DNA of 64,000 bases from Streptomyces albireticuli (GCF_002192455.1 NZ_CP021744.1:5055501-5119500); one strand, 5' to 3'. Positions 1 to 10,686 are shown, counted from the first letter of the stretch. Made by a program: numbers and translations. Notes: a model not told the origin generated them from the letters alone.

Positions 1-2
1 CC

Positions 3-119
3 GACGCGATCTGCCGGGACGCGTACGTACGGGAGGGCCGCTCAAAGCTCCCCGGGTACGTGCCCCGGCCACGCGTGGCCGGTACCGTCCCCCAAGACGA
101 TCCAGCACTGCCCGGTTAG
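3..119 (+). CDS. Possible C-terminal tail of an unidentified protein (partial)
   Basis: One plus-strand frame is open from the window edge to a TAG stop at 117-119. It reads as about 38 residues rich in Arg, Pro and Gly with a moderately GC-rich third position, as expected for a gene end. I do not recognise the sequence and cannot see its start. It could equally be chance open frame. Confidence 0.3.
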   Translation, partial: DAICRDAYVREGRSKLPGYVPRPRVAGTVPQDDPALPG

Positions 120-232
120 ACCCCCGACCCCCCTCAATGGTTACCTCCCAAAGGCTGTGATCTAGGTCTCCTGCCATAAGGGACGTACGAGGGCAAGGGG
201 TGAATGTGTGGGTGTTGTGTCTCTTTTGTGGG

Positions 233-2497
233 CTACGTGAAGGTTCGTAGCCGCAGGCTGTTGGACACCACGAACACCGACGAGAAGGCCATCGCCGCTC
301 CCGCGATCATGGGGTTGAGCAGGCCCGCCGCCGCAAGGGGCAATGCGGCCACGTTGTAGCCGAAGGCCCAGAAGAGGTTGCCCTTGATGGTGGTGAGCGT
401 CCGGCGCGCCAGCCGGATGGCGTCGGCGGCCACCCGCAGGTCGCCGCGGACGAGCGTGAGGTCACCCGCCTCGATGGCCGCGTCCGTGCCCGTGCCCATG
501 GCCAGTCCCAGATCGGCCGTGGCCAGGGCGGCCGCGTCGTTGACGCCGTCGCCGACCATCGCGACCGTACGGCCCTCGGCCCGCAGCCGCTCGACCACCG
601 CCACCTTGTCCTGCGGCAGCACCTCGGCGATCACCTCGCCGATCCCCACCTCGCGGGCCACCGACTCGGCCACGGCACGGTTGTCGCCGGTGAGCAGCAC
701 CGGCCGGAGCCCCAGGGCGCGCAGCTCCGCCACGGCCCGTGCGCTGGAGTCCTTGACGGTGTCCGCGACCGAGAGGGCACCGCGTGCCTCCTTGTCCCAG
801 GCCACCGCCACCGCCGTGCGCCCCTCGGCCCGCGCGGCGGCCAGCGCCTCCGCCAGGGAGTCCGGCAGCTCGACGCCCGCCCCGGCCAGCAGCGCCTCCC
901 GGCCCACCAGGACCTCACGCCCCTCGACGAGACCCCGCACGCCCAGCCCGGCGACGTTCCCGAAGTGCCCGACGGCCGGCAGCGCGCCGGTCCGCTCCTC
1001 GGCGCCGGCCGCCACGGCCCGCGCCACCGGGTGCTCGGAGGCGTGCTCCACCGCCCCCGCGAACCGCAGCAGGTCGCGCTCCGCCACGCCGGGCGCGGTG
1101 ACCACGTCCCGCAGTGCCATCCGGCCGGTCGTCACGGTGCCGGTCTTGTCCAGGACGACGGTGTCCACCCGCCGGGTGGACTCCAGGACCTCGGGCCCCT
1201 TGATGAGGATGCCGAGCTGCGCGCCCCGGCCCGTGCCGACCATCAGCGCCGTCGGGGTGGCGAGGCCCAGGGCGCACGGGCAGGCGATGATCAGCACGGC
1301 CACGGCGGCCGTGAACGCGGCCGTCACGTCGCCCGTGGCCAGCAGCCAGCCGGCCAGCGTGCCGAGGGCGATCACCAGCACCACGGGCACGAACACGGCG
1401 GAGATCCGGTCGGCGAGCCGCTGGACCTCGGCCTTGCCGTTCTGCGCGGCCTCCACCAGCCGGGCCATCCGGGCGAGCTGGGTGTCCGCGCCCACCCGGG
1501 TGGCCTCGACCACCAGCCGGCCCGCGGCGTTCACCGTCGCGCCGGCCACGGCGTCGCCCACGGCGACCTCCACCGGAGCCGACTCGCCGGTCAGCATCGA
1601 GGCGTCGACCGCCGAGGAGCCCTCGGTGACCACGCCGTCCGTGGCGATCTTCTCCCCGGGGCGCACGACGAAGCGGTCGCCGACGGCCAGCCGGGAGACC
1701 GGCACCCGCTCCTCGCGCCCGCCGCGCAGCACGGTCACGTCCTTCGCGCCCAGCTCCAGCAGCGCCCGCAGTGCGGCCCCCGCCTTCCGCTTGGACCGTG
1801 CCTCCAGCCAGCGCCCGGCCAGGATGAACGTCGTCACCCCGGCCGCGGCCTCCAGGTAGATGGCCGACGAGCCGTCCGTGCGCGAGACGGTGAACTCGAA
1901 GGAGTGCCGCATGTGCGGCATCCCCGCCGTCCCGAGGAACAGCGCCCACAGCGACCAGCCGAGGGCCGCGAGGGTGCCTATGGAGACCAGCGTGTCCATC
2001 GTGGCGGCGCCGTGCCGGGCATTGGTCCACGCCGCCCGGTGGAAGGGCAGCGCCCCCCAGACCACGACGGGGGCGGCCAGGGTCAGCGACAGCCACTGCC
2101 AGTTGTCGAACTGGAGCGCGGGGACCATCGACATCAGCACCACGGGCACCGACAGGACCAGCGACACCAGGAGCCGCTGCCGCAGCCCCCGGGCCTCGCC
2201 GTCACCCGGCCCGCGCCCGGCCTCCCGGCCGGACCCGGGGTCGGGCTCCGGGGGCCGGGGCACCTCGGCGGTGTACCCCGTCCGCTCCACGGTCGCGATG
2301 AGGTCGGCGACCTCCACCCCCTCGCCGAAGGCGATCCGCGCCTTCTCCGTGGCGAAGTTGACGGTGGCTTCGACGCCGTCCATCCGGTTGAGCTTCTTCT
2401 CGACGCGGGCGGCGCACGAGGCGCAGGTCATGCCGCCGACGGCGAGCTCGACCTCGGCCCGGTGCGGGGCCGTCCGGTGGGGAGCCGTGCTGTTCAT
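233..2497 (-). CDS. copA: Copper-translocating P1B-type ATPase
   Basis: This 754-residue membrane ATPase exports Cu(I) from the cytoplasm using ATP. An N-terminal heavy-metal-associated domain holds GMTCASC (Cys25 and Cys28). The actuator-domain TGES is at 303-306, the membrane metal site CPC at 406-408, the phosphorylation motif DKTGT at 450-454, and a GDGVND hinge follows. A Met/His-rich loop (about 189-200) lies between membrane segments. The open frame extends 74 codons further upstream, but that stretch is Arg-rich and overlaps copZ in another frame, so I chose the ATG at 2497, just before the metal-binding domain. The gene follows copZ by 44 bp, which suggests one copper-induced transcript. 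Confidence 0.95.
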   Translation of the reverse strand: MNSTAPHRTAPHRAEVELAVGGMTCASCAARVEKKLNRMDGVEATVNFATEKARIAFGEGVEVADLIATVERTGYTAEVPRPPEPDPGSGREAGRGPGDGEARGLRQRLLVSLVLSVPVVLMSMVPALQFDNWQWLSLTLAAPVVVWGALPFHRAAWTNARHGAATMDTLVSIGTLAALGWSLWALFLGTAGMPHMRHSFEFTVSRTDGSSAIYLEAAAGVTTFILAGRWLEARSKRKAGAALRALLELGAKDVTVLRGGREERVPVSRLAVGDRFVVRPGEKIATDGVVTEGSSAVDASMLTGESAPVEVAVGDAVAGATVNAAGRLVVEATRVGADTQLARMARLVEAAQNGKAEVQRLADRISAVFVPVVLVIALGTLAGWLLATGDVTAAFTAAVAVLIIACPCALGLATPTALMVGTGRGAQLGILIKGPEVLESTRRVDTVVLDKTGTVTTGRMALRDVVTAPGVAERDLLRFAGAVEHASEHPVARAVAAGAEERTGALPAVGHFGNVAGLGVRGLVEGREVLVGREALLAGAGVELPDSLAEALAAARAEGRTAVAVAWDKEARGALSVADTVKDSSARAVAELRALGLRPVLLTGDNRAVAESVAREVGIGEVIAEVLPQDKVAVVERLRAEGRTVAMVGDGVNDAAALATADLGLAMGTGTDAAIEAGDLTLVRGDLRVAADAIRLARRTLTTIKGNLFWAFGYNVAALPLAAAGLLNPMIAGAAMAFSSVFVVSNSLRLRTFT

Positions 2498-2541
2498 GGC
2501 GTGTTCCCGGGGGGTGGGGGTGGGGGAGGGCCGGCTGTCCG

Positions 2542-2760
2542 TCAGGCGCGGCCGACGAGTTCGTAGCCCGCCTCGTCGACGGCGGCGCGCACGGCCTCGT
2601 CGTCCAGCGGGGCCGCGGTGGTGACGGTGACCTCGCCGGTGGTGGCGACGGCCTTCACGGCGGTGACGCCGTCGAGCGCGGAGAGCTCTTCGGTGACGGC
2701 CGACTCGCAGTGGCCGCACGTCATGCCGGTGACCTTGTAGACGGTGGTGGTGGCGCTCAT
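2542..2760 (-). CDS. copZ: Copper chaperone, heavy-metal-associated domain protein
   Basis: This 72-residue cytoplasmic protein is a single heavy-metal-associated domain of the usual length. Its Cu(I) site is GMTCGHC near residue 12, inside a ferredoxin-like fold. It should pass copper to the CopA ATPase encoded next. The ATG at 2760 is preferred over an upstream in-frame ATG at 2817, because the longer form adds 19 residues of no family similarity and would start inside the promoter. A perfect CsoR-type palindrome lies about 60 bp upstream. Confidence 0.93.
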   Translation of the reverse strand: MSATTTVYKVTGMTCGHCESAVTEELSALDGVTAVKAVATTGEVTVTTAAPLDDEAVRAAVDEAGYELVGRA

Positions 2761-2819
2761 GGGGGGTCTCCTCGACTGGTCTCGGGACTTGTGCACGTCG
2801 TACAACAGTGAGAACACCT

Positions 2820-2834
2820 TACCCCCAGGGGGTA
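2820..2834. promoter_or_regulatory. CsoR-type copper operator upstream of copZ
   Basis: The sequence TACCCCCAGGGGGTA is a perfect 15-base palindrome around a central A. It has the G/C-tract TACC...GGTA form described for CsoR operators in front of actinobacterial copZ-copA genes. It lies 60 bp upstream of the copZ start, a suitable place for a repressor released by Cu(I). No csoR gene is in the window. Confidence 0.75.
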
Positions 2835-2885
2835 TTCCCGCGGGAGGTTTCCCCGATACCCGCGGGGACTGCCCGGGAACGGGGG

Positions 2886-2916
2886 AACCCCTGCGGGCCG
2901 AGGGCCCGCAGGGGTT
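2886..2916 (-). terminator. Hairpin terminator after mmsA
   Basis: A perfect 14-bp stem (2886-2899 with 2903-2916) closes a 3-nt loop, 35 bp past the mmsA stop on the minus strand. There is no long T-run, as is common in Streptomyces. It separates the inositol operon from the copper genes. Confidence 0.75.
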
Positions 2917-2950
2917 CGTCGTCCGTCCGCGGCCGTGCCACGGACAGGGG

Positions 2951-4444
<1,494 letters not shown>

Positions 4445-4462
4445 GCTGCGGCCTCTCTCACA

Positions 4463-6358
4463 TCAAAGGTACCGGCGGCGGGCCGACGCGCGGCGCTCGT
4501 ACTCCTCCCGGGCCCGCAGGGCGGCCGGGCGGGTCGCGGCCTGGGCGACAGGCACATCCCACCACGCCTGGGCGGGGGGCGCGCCCGGCACTGTGTCGGC
4601 TGTTCCGGTCTCCACATAGACACATGTGGGGCGCTCGGCGGCGCGTGCCTCGGCCAGCGCCTCCCGCAGCGCGCCGACCGTGCGCGGCCGGAGCACGGCC
4701 ATCCCCAGGGACGCGGCGTTGGCCCCCAGGTCGACCGGCAGCGGCCCGCCCGTGTACGTCCCGTCGGCCGCCCGGAACCGGTAGGCCGTGCCGAAGCGCT
4801 CGGCGCCCACCTGCTCCGAGAGGCCGCCGATGGAGGCGTAGCCGTGGTTCTGGACCAGCACCACCTTGATGGGGATGCCCTCCTGCACCGCCGTGACCAG
4901 CTCCGTCGGCATCATCAGATACGTGCCGTCCCCGACCAGCGCCCACACCGGCCGGTCCGGCGCGGCCAGCCGCACGCCGATCGCGGCGGGGATCTCGTAA
5001 CCCATGCAGGAGTAGCCGTACTCCAGGTGGTACTGGCGGCGGGAGCGGGAGCGCCACAGCTTGTGCAGATCGCCGGGGAGCGAGCCGGCCGCGTTGACGA
5101 TCACGTCCTCGTCGCCGACGACGGAGTCCAGCGCGCCGAGCACCTGGGCCTGGGTGGGCCGCGCGCCGGCGTCCTGCCAGGAGTACGCCCGCTGCACGGC
5201 GGCCTCCCACTCGGCCTTGCCCGCCGCGTACTCCCGCTCGTAGGCGGCCGGGACCCGGTACCCGGCCAGCCCCTCCGCCAGGGCGGCCAGGCCGGCCCGG
5301 GCGTCGGCGACGACCGCGAGCCCCGCCATCTTGTGGGCGTCCGCGGCCGAGATGTTGAGGTTGACGAAGCGGACGTCCGGGGCGGCGAACAGGGTCGCGG
5401 ACGCCGTGGTGAAGTCGGTGTAGCGGGTGCCGACGCCGAGCACGAGATCGGCGTCGCGGGCGAGCGCGTCGGCGACGGCGGTGCCGGTGTGGCCGAGCCC
5501 GCCGACGTCCGCCGGGTGGCTGTGGTGCAGCGACCCCTTGCCGGCCTGGGTGGACGCGACCGGCACGCCCGTGGCGTCGGCCAGCGCCCGCAGCGCGTCC
5601 TCGGCGCCGCTGTGGGCCACCCCGCCGCCCGCGACGACCAGCGGCCGCCGGGCCGCCCGTACCGCCCGCACCGCCTCCTCCAGGGCGTCGGCGGCGGGGG
5701 CCGGGCGGCGGACGTGCCAGACGCGGTCGGCGAAGAACTCCTCCGGCCAGTCGTACGCCTCGGCCTGCACGTCCTGCGGCAGCGCGAGGGTGACGGCGCC
5801 GGTCTCGACCGGGTCGGCCAGGACCCGCATCGCCTGGAGGGCGGCCGGGACCAGCGCCTCGGGCCGGGTGATCCGGTCGAAGTACCGCGACACCGGCCGC
5901 AGGCAGTCGTTGACGGAGACGTCGCCCGCGCCGGGGTGTTCGAGCTGCTGGAGCACCGGGTCGGCGGGCCGGGTGGCGAAGGTGTCGCCGGGCAGCAGCA
6001 GGACCGGCAGCCGGTTGATCGTGGCGAGGGCCGCGCCCGTGACGAGGTTGGTCGCCCCCGGGCCGATCGAGGTGGTGACGGCGTGGGCGGAGAGCCGGTC
6101 GCTCTGCCGGGCGTAGCCGACGGCGGCGTGCACCATGGCCTGCTCGTTGCGGCCCTGGAGGAACGGCAGCGCGCCCTCGGCCTCCAGCAGGGCCTGGCCG
6201 ACGCCCGCCACGTTGCCGTGGCCGAAGATGCCCCAGCAGGCGGCGACCAGGCGCTGCCGCCGGCCGTCGCGCTCGGTGTACTGGTGGGCGAGGAACTCCA
6301 CCAGGGCCTGCGCCGTGGTCAGCCGGCGGCCCGGCCGCCGGGCGTGCGGAACGGTCAT
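4463..6358 (-). CDS. iolD: 3D-(3,5/4)-trihydroxycyclohexane-1,2-dione acylhydrolase
   Basis: This 631-residue thiamine-diphosphate enzyme hydrolytically opens the ring of the diketone derived from inosose, giving 5-deoxy-glucuronate. The N-terminal TPP-PYR domain contains a catalytic-type Glu in LEAEGALPF and the RNEQAM region. The C-terminal TPP-binding domain contains GDGTYLM followed by the NHGY element. The ATG at 6358 overlaps the iolB stop in an ATGA arrangement, which points to translational coupling. The longer upstream frame is just a shadow of iolB. Confidence 0.94.
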   Translation of the reverse strand: MTVPHARRPGRRLTTAQALVEFLAHQYTERDGRRQRLVAACWGIFGHGNVAGVGQALLEAEGALPFLQGRNEQAMVHAAVGYARQSDRLSAHAVTTSIGPGATNLVTGAALATINRLPVLLLPGDTFATRPADPVLQQLEHPGAGDVSVNDCLRPVSRYFDRITRPEALVPAALQAMRVLADPVETGAVTLALPQDVQAEAYDWPEEFFADRVWHVRRPAPAADALEEAVRAVRAARRPLVVAGGGVAHSGAEDALRALADATGVPVASTQAGKGSLHHSHPADVGGLGHTGTAVADALARDADLVLGVGTRYTDFTTASATLFAAPDVRFVNLNISAADAHKMAGLAVVADARAGLAALAEGLAGYRVPAAYEREYAAGKAEWEAAVQRAYSWQDAGARPTQAQVLGALDSVVGDEDVIVNAAGSLPGDLHKLWRSRSRRQYHLEYGYSCMGYEIPAAIGVRLAAPDRPVWALVGDGTYLMMPTELVTAVQEGIPIKVVLVQNHGYASIGGLSEQVGAERFGTAYRFRAADGTYTGGPLPVDLGANAASLGMAVLRPRTVGALREALAEARAAERPTCVYVETGTADTVPGAPPAQAWWDVPVAQAATRPAALRAREEYERRASARRRYL

Positions 6359-7236
6359 GTCATCTCCCCGGGCGCGAGATAGAACGGCAGCCGCGGGTCC
6401 AGCGGCTGCTCCGGCCAGGTGGCGCGGATCCAGGCGTGGTCCGGGTGGTCGCGGATCAGCCACTCCCGCTCGGCGCCGGGCCCCGCCATCACGTTGAGGT
6501 AGTACATGTCGTGCCCGGGCGCGGCGATCGACGGGCCGTGCCAGCCGTCCGGGACCAGTACCGCGTCGCCGTCGCGGACCTCCGCGAGGACGTCCGTGCC
6601 ACCGCGCCGGGACGGGGTGACGCGGTGGTAGCCGAGGCCCGCGTCGCCGTCGATCTCGAAGTAGTAGATCTCCTCCAGCTCGGACTCCTGGCCGGCCCGG
6701 TGCTCGTCGTGCTTGTGCGGCGGGTACGAGGACCAGTTGCCGCCGGGCGTCACGACCTCGACCGCGATCAGCCGGTCGCACTCGAAGGCGCCCGCCGCGG
6801 CGAAGTTGTTGACCTGGCGGGAGCAGTTGCCGGTGCCGCGCAGCTCCACGGGGACGCCCTCGGCCGGCCCGTAGCGCGCGGGCAGCCGGCGCTCGCAGCG
6901 CGCCCCGGCCAGCGCGAACCGCCCGCCCGTCCGGGACCCGAGGGTCACATGGGCCGTCCGTGGCACGTAGGCGAAGTCGGTGACCCCCGCGAAGACGCTC
7001 TTCCGGCCGTCCAGTTCGAAGGGCTGCCCGTCCACGGTCACCGTGCAGCCGCCGGCCAGCGGCAGCACGATCCACTCGCTGTCGCCCGAGGAGAAGGTGT
7101 GCGTGGAGCCGGGCGCCAGGACCAGGACGCGCAGCGAGGAGTACTCCCAGCCGGCCTGCTCCGGGCGGATGTCCAGGGTGTACGGGCCTCCGTCGGCGGC
7201 GCTGCCGGCCGGGAGGTGGGGGGTCGCGAAGGTCAT
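6355..7236 (-). CDS. iolB: 5-deoxy-glucuronate isomerase
   Basis: This 293-residue bicupin converts 5-deoxy-D-glucuronate to 2-deoxy-5-keto-gluconate, the substrate of IolC. The metal site is visible as HKHDE followed by EEIYYFE, and a late PDGWHG segment matches the second cupin motif. Length is close to other IolB proteins. The ATG at 7236 begins the family-like N-terminus. The gene lies between the aldolase-like gene (41-bp gap) and iolD (4-bp overlap). Confidence 0.95.
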   Translation of the reverse strand: MTFATPHLPAGSAADGGPYTLDIRPEQAGWEYSSLRVLVLAPGSTHTFSSGDSEWIVLPLAGGCTVTVDGQPFELDGRKSVFAGVTDFAYVPRTAHVTLGSRTGGRFALAGARCERRLPARYGPAEGVPVELRGTGNCSRQVNNFAAAGAFECDRLIAVEVVTPGGNWSSYPPHKHDEHRAGQESELEEIYYFEIDGDAGLGYHRVTPSRRGGTDVLAEVRDGDAVLVPDGWHGPSIAAPGHDMYYLNVMAGPGAEREWLIRDHPDHAWIRATWPEQPLDPRLPFYLAPGEMT

Positions 7237-7277
7237 CCGGTCTCTCGTCTCTCCTGACGCCGCGTCGGGCACGGGCG

Positions 7278-8165
7278 TCACAGCAGTCCTACGGCGGTGT
7301 CGACGGCACCCGCCACGTCCCCGTCGGCGGGGTAGAGCAGCGAGCGGCCGGCGACGAGTCCTTGCACGGTCGGCAGCCGCAGCGCGGCACGCCATCTCCC
7401 GAACGCCGCGTCCTGGCCCCCGGGGCCGTCCGCGAGGTCCCCGCCCAGCAGCACGGCCGGGAGCGTGGAGGTCGCCATCACCCGGGCCATGTCGGCCGGG
7501 TCGTCCGTGACCGGCACCTTCAGCCAGGTGTACGCGGAGGTGCCGGCGAGCCCCGAGGCGATGGCGATGGACCTGACGACGGCCTCCGCGCCCAGGTCGT
7601 TGACCACCCGCCCGGCCACCCGCCGGGAGACGAACGGCTCGACGAAGACGGGCAGCCGGAGGGCGGCCATGGCATCGACGGCACGGGCGGCCGAGTGCAG
7701 GGTGCGCAGCGAGCCGGGGTCGTCGTGGTCGATGCGCAGCAGCAGCTTGCCCGCGTCGAAGCCGAGCCCGGCCAGGTCCTCGGGGCGGTGGCCGGTGAAG
7801 CGGTCGTCCATCTCGAAGGCGGCGCCGGCGAGTCCGCCGCGGTTCATGGACCCGATGACGACCTTGTGCTCCAGGGCGCCGAGCAGCAGCAGGTCGTCGA
7901 GGACGTCGGCGGAGCCGAGGACCCCGTCGACGCCGGGCCGGGAGAGGGCGAGGCAGAGCCGCTCCAGGAGGCCGGCGCGGTCGGCCATGGCGAGCGGGCG
8001 GTCGCCGACGGCGAGGGCACCGCGCGCCGGGTGGTCGGCGGCGATGATCATCAGCCGCCCGCTGTCCCCGACGAGCGGCCGCCGGGCCCGCCGGGCGGCG
8101 GCCTCGGCGACGGCTTCGGGGTGCCGGGCCCGCACCCGGGCGAGATCGGCGAGGGCGACGGTCAC
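7278..8165 (-). CDS. Aldolase-like TIM-barrel protein of the inositol operon (Cgl0159 type)
   Basis: This 295-residue protein resembles the (beta/alpha)8 family that replaces a classical IolJ aldolase in actinobacterial inositol clusters. Visible features are an early IIAADHPARG strand-loop, a central LRIDHDD segment and a late LLGGDL segment. Its likely job is cleavage of 2-deoxy-5-keto-gluconate-6-phosphate to dihydroxyacetone phosphate and malonate semialdehyde. That role is inferred from position between iolC and iolB and from the absence of another aldolase here. The GTG start at 8165 overlaps the iolC stop (GTGA). Confidence 0.82.
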   Translation of the reverse strand: MTVALADLARVRARHPEAVAEAAARRARRPLVGDSGRLMIIAADHPARGALAVGDRPLAMADRAGLLERLCLALSRPGVDGVLGSADVLDDLLLLGALEHKVVIGSMNRGGLAGAAFEMDDRFTGHRPEDLAGLGFDAGKLLLRIDHDDPGSLRTLHSAARAVDAMAALRLPVFVEPFVSRRVAGRVVNDLGAEAVVRSIAIASGLAGTSAYTWLKVPVTDDPADMARVMATSTLPAVLLGGDLADGPGGQDAAFGRWRAALRLPTVQGLVAGRSLLYPADGDVAGAVDTAVGLL

Positions 8166-9586
8166 GAGCGGGGCGCCTCCTGTCCGGGGCGGGGCGGCTT
8201 GCCACGCCGGGCGGCCTTGGGCCGGGCCCGGGCCCCCCGCCGCGCCTGCGGCGGGGGAGCGGGCGCCTTCGGGGGGTCGTCGGTGCCGCTTTCGGGAGGT
8301 GGGGGTCCTTCGGGTGGGGTGCCGGGGGCGCCGGACGGGTCGGCGGTGGCGGGGTGGGCGGGGCCGGGACCGGCCTCGGCCGGGCCGCCGGTGCCGGCCG
8401 AGGCGTGGTCGGTCGTATCTGCCCCGGCCGGGTGGCCGATCCGCCCCTCGGCCGGGGCGCCGCTGCCGGCCGCGGGCGCCTCGTCCGTACCGGCGTCCGC
8501 CGGGGCGCCGGTGGCGGTCCCCGCGGGAGTGCCGGTGCCGCCCCCGCCCGTTCCCCCGGGCCCGGGGCCGCCGCTCCCCCCGCCGCCCGGCGGTGTCGCC
8601 AGCAGGGCCTCCACCTCCTCCGGTGACGGCATCGCCGACGAGCAGGCGATCCGCGTGGCGACCAGCGCGCCCGCCGCGTTCGCGTAGCGCACCACGCGCT
8701 CCAGGTCCCAGCCGGCCAGCAGGCCGTGGCAGAGCGCGCCGCCGAACGCGTCGCCCGCGCCGAGGCCGTTGACGACCTCGACGGGCACCGGCGGCACCTC
8801 GACCGTCGTGCCGTCGCGGTGGACGGCGAGGACGCCCTTCGGGCCCTGTTTCACGACGGCGAGCTCGACGCCGGCGTCCAGCAGGGACCACGCGGCCGCG
8901 TACGGATCGCGCTCGCCCGTGGCGACCTCGCACTCGTCGGCGTTGCCGACGGCGACCGTGGTGTGGGCGAGGGCCGCCGCGTAGAACGGCCGGGCCGCGG
9001 CCATCGCGGCGGCGCCCGAGGCGCCGCCGTCCGTCGAGGCGCCGCCCGCCCCGCCCCAGAACAGCGGCCGCCAGTCCAGGTCGAAGACCGTCGTGCCGCG
9101 CTTGGCGCGGGCCGCGAGCGCGGCCAGCGTCGCCGCCCGGCTCGGCTCCTCGCACAGCCCCGTGCCCGTCACCCAGAGGATCCGGGCGGCGCGCAGCGCG
9201 TCCAGGTCCAGCTCGGCGGTGCGGATCTCCAGGTCGGGCGCCTTGGGCCGGCGGTAGAAGTACAGCGGGAAGTCGTCGGGCGGGAACATCTCGCAGAACG
9301 TGACGGGCGTGGGGAGGCCGGGGACGGGGGTCACCCACCGGTCGTCCACCCCGAAGTCCCGCAGCGCCTCGTGGACGTACGCGCCGAAGGGATCGTCGCC
9401 GGTGCGGCTGACGAGCGCCGCGCGGCGGCCGAGCCGGGCCGCGGCGACCGCGACATTGGCCGCCGACCCGCCCAGGAACCGGCCGAAGGTGTCGACCCGC
9501 GCGAGCGGCACACCGGTCCTGAGGGGATAGAGGTCCACCCCGACCCTGCCCATCGCGAGCAGGTCGTACGGTCTCGGCTCGGTCAT
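8162..9586 (-). CDS. iolC: 5-dehydro-2-deoxygluconokinase with a long disordered tail
   Basis: This 474-residue PfkB-family sugar kinase phosphorylates 2-deoxy-5-keto-gluconate. The first PfkB signature region GGSAANVA is at 39-46 and the catalytic GAGD at 276-279 (Asp279 as base). The kinase domain ends near 331, the usual family length. Residues 332-474 are an added low-complexity Gly/Pro/Ala/Thr tail that ends in a basic Arg/Lys-rich segment. It is the first gene of the minus-strand iol operon. No Shine-Dalgarno sequence precedes the ATG at 9586; see the promoter entry. Confidence 0.93.
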   Translation of the reverse strand: MTEPRPYDLLAMGRVGVDLYPLRTGVPLARVDTFGRFLGGSAANVAVAAARLGRRAALVSRTGDDPFGAYVHEALRDFGVDDRWVTPVPGLPTPVTFCEMFPPDDFPLYFYRRPKAPDLEIRTAELDLDALRAARILWVTGTGLCEEPSRAATLAALAARAKRGTTVFDLDWRPLFWGGAGGASTDGGASGAAAMAAARPFYAAALAHTTVAVGNADECEVATGERDPYAAAWSLLDAGVELAVVKQGPKGVLAVHRDGTTVEVPPVPVEVVNGLGAGDAFGGALCHGLLAGWDLERVVRYANAAGALVATRIACSSAMPSPEEVEALLATPPGGGGSGGPGPGGTGGGGTGTPAGTATGAPADAGTDEAPAAGSGAPAEGRIGHPAGADTTDHASAGTGGPAEAGPGPAHPATADPSGAPGTPPEGPPPPESGTDDPPKAPAPPPQARRGARARPKAARRGKPPRPGQEAPRS

Positions 9587-9753
9587 GGGGTCAGGTCTAG
9601 CCGGGCCCGCACGACCATGTCAAGGAATTGTCCTTACATATAGACGTACTCTCGGGGTGACTTGACGTTACGTCCGTATGTCCGGACGAACCCTTGACAC
9701 CTCCCCACCCCGCGGGGAAGCTACGGACGAAACCGCCCCGCGGCCCGAGGACC
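9587..9753. promoter_or_regulatory. Divergent iol promoter region
   Basis: On the minus strand, TTGACA (9623-9618), an 18-nt spacer and TAGACC (9599-9594) place a transcription start almost exactly at the iolC ATG, so a leaderless iolC mRNA is possible. On the plus strand, TTGACA is at 9694-9699 without a convincing -10. A short palindrome GTCCGGAC (9680-9687) next to another GTCC half-site could bind a regulator. No iolR gene is in the window. Confidence 0.5.
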
Positions 9754-9768
9754 GAGGAGACCCGCCCC

Positions 9769-10686
9769 ATGTCCGCCAGCCCCCCGCCCGCACCCGCGTC
9801 CCGCATCCGCGTCGGATCCGCCCCGGACTCCTGGGGCGTCTGGTTCGCCGACGACCCCGCGCAGGTCCCCTGGCGGCGCTTCCTCGACGAGGTCGCCGAC
9901 GCGGGCTACGCGTGGATCGAGCTGGGCCCGTACGGCTATCTGCCCACCGACCCGGCCCGGCTGCGCGACGAGACCGGGCGGCGCGGGCTCACGGTCTCCG
10001 CGGGCACGGTCTTCACGGCGCTGCACCGCGGCCCGGCGGTCTGGGACGCGACGTGGGAGCACGTCGGCCGGGTCGCGGAGCTGACGCGCGCGACGGGCGC
10101 CCGCCATCTGGTCGTCATCCCCGCCTTCTGGCGCGACGACCGGACGGCCGAGCGGATCGAGGACCCCGAGCTGACGGCGGATCAGTGGCGGGAGCTGACC
10201 ACGGGAACGGAGCGGCTGGCCCGCGAGGTCCGCGAGACGTACGGGCTCGACATCGTCGTCCACCCGCACGCCGACACCCACATCGACAGCGAGGCGCACG
10301 TCGAGCGCTTCCTGGACGCCACGGACCCCGGGCTCGTCAACCTCTGCCTGGACACCGGGCACTACGCGTACTGCGGCGGCGACAGCGTCAAGCTCATCGA
10401 GACCTACGGCGAGCGGATCGGCTACCTCCACCTCAAGCAGGTCGACCCCGGGGTGCTCGCGGACGTCCGTGCCAAGGGCACGCCGTTCGGGCCCGCCGTG
10501 CGCCAGGGCGTGATGTGCGAACCGCCGGGCGGCGTACCGGCGCTGGAGCCCGTCCTGGCCGCCGCCGCGAAGCTCGACGCGGAGCTGTTCGCCATCGTGG
10601 AACAGGACATGTACCCGTGCCCGCCGGACCGCCCGCTGCCCATCGCCCGCCGCACCCGGCGCTTCCTGCGCGGCTGCGGCGTCTGA
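9769..10686 (+). CDS. Sugar isomerase/epimerase family protein, IolE/IolI-like
   Basis: This 305-residue TIM-barrel protein belongs to the xylose-isomerase-like AP-endonuclease-2 family, which includes inosose dehydratase (IolE) and inosose isomerase (IolI). Typical elements are GSAPDSWGVW near the N-terminus, VVHPHADTH, CLDTGHY and YLHLKQVD, which supply the metal-binding His/Asp/Glu residues. In this cluster the likely substrate is scyllo-inosose, and dehydratase is favoured because IolD follows in the pathway. The start is the ATG at 9769, nine bases after GAGGAG (9754-9759), rather than the upstream ATG at 9694. Confidence 0.82.
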   Translation: MSASPPPAPASRIRVGSAPDSWGVWFADDPAQVPWRRFLDEVADAGYAWIELGPYGYLPTDPARLRDETGRRGLTVSAGTVFTALHRGPAVWDATWEHVGRVAELTRATGARHLVVIPAFWRDDRTAERIEDPELTADQWRELTTGTERLAREVRETYGLDIVVHPHADTHIDSEAHVERFLDATDPGLVNLCLDTGHYAYCGGDSVKLIETYGERIGYLHLKQVDPGVLADVRAKGTPFGPAVRQGVMCEPPGGVPALEPVLAAAAKLDAELFAIVEQDMYPCPPDRPLPIARRTRRFLRGCGV

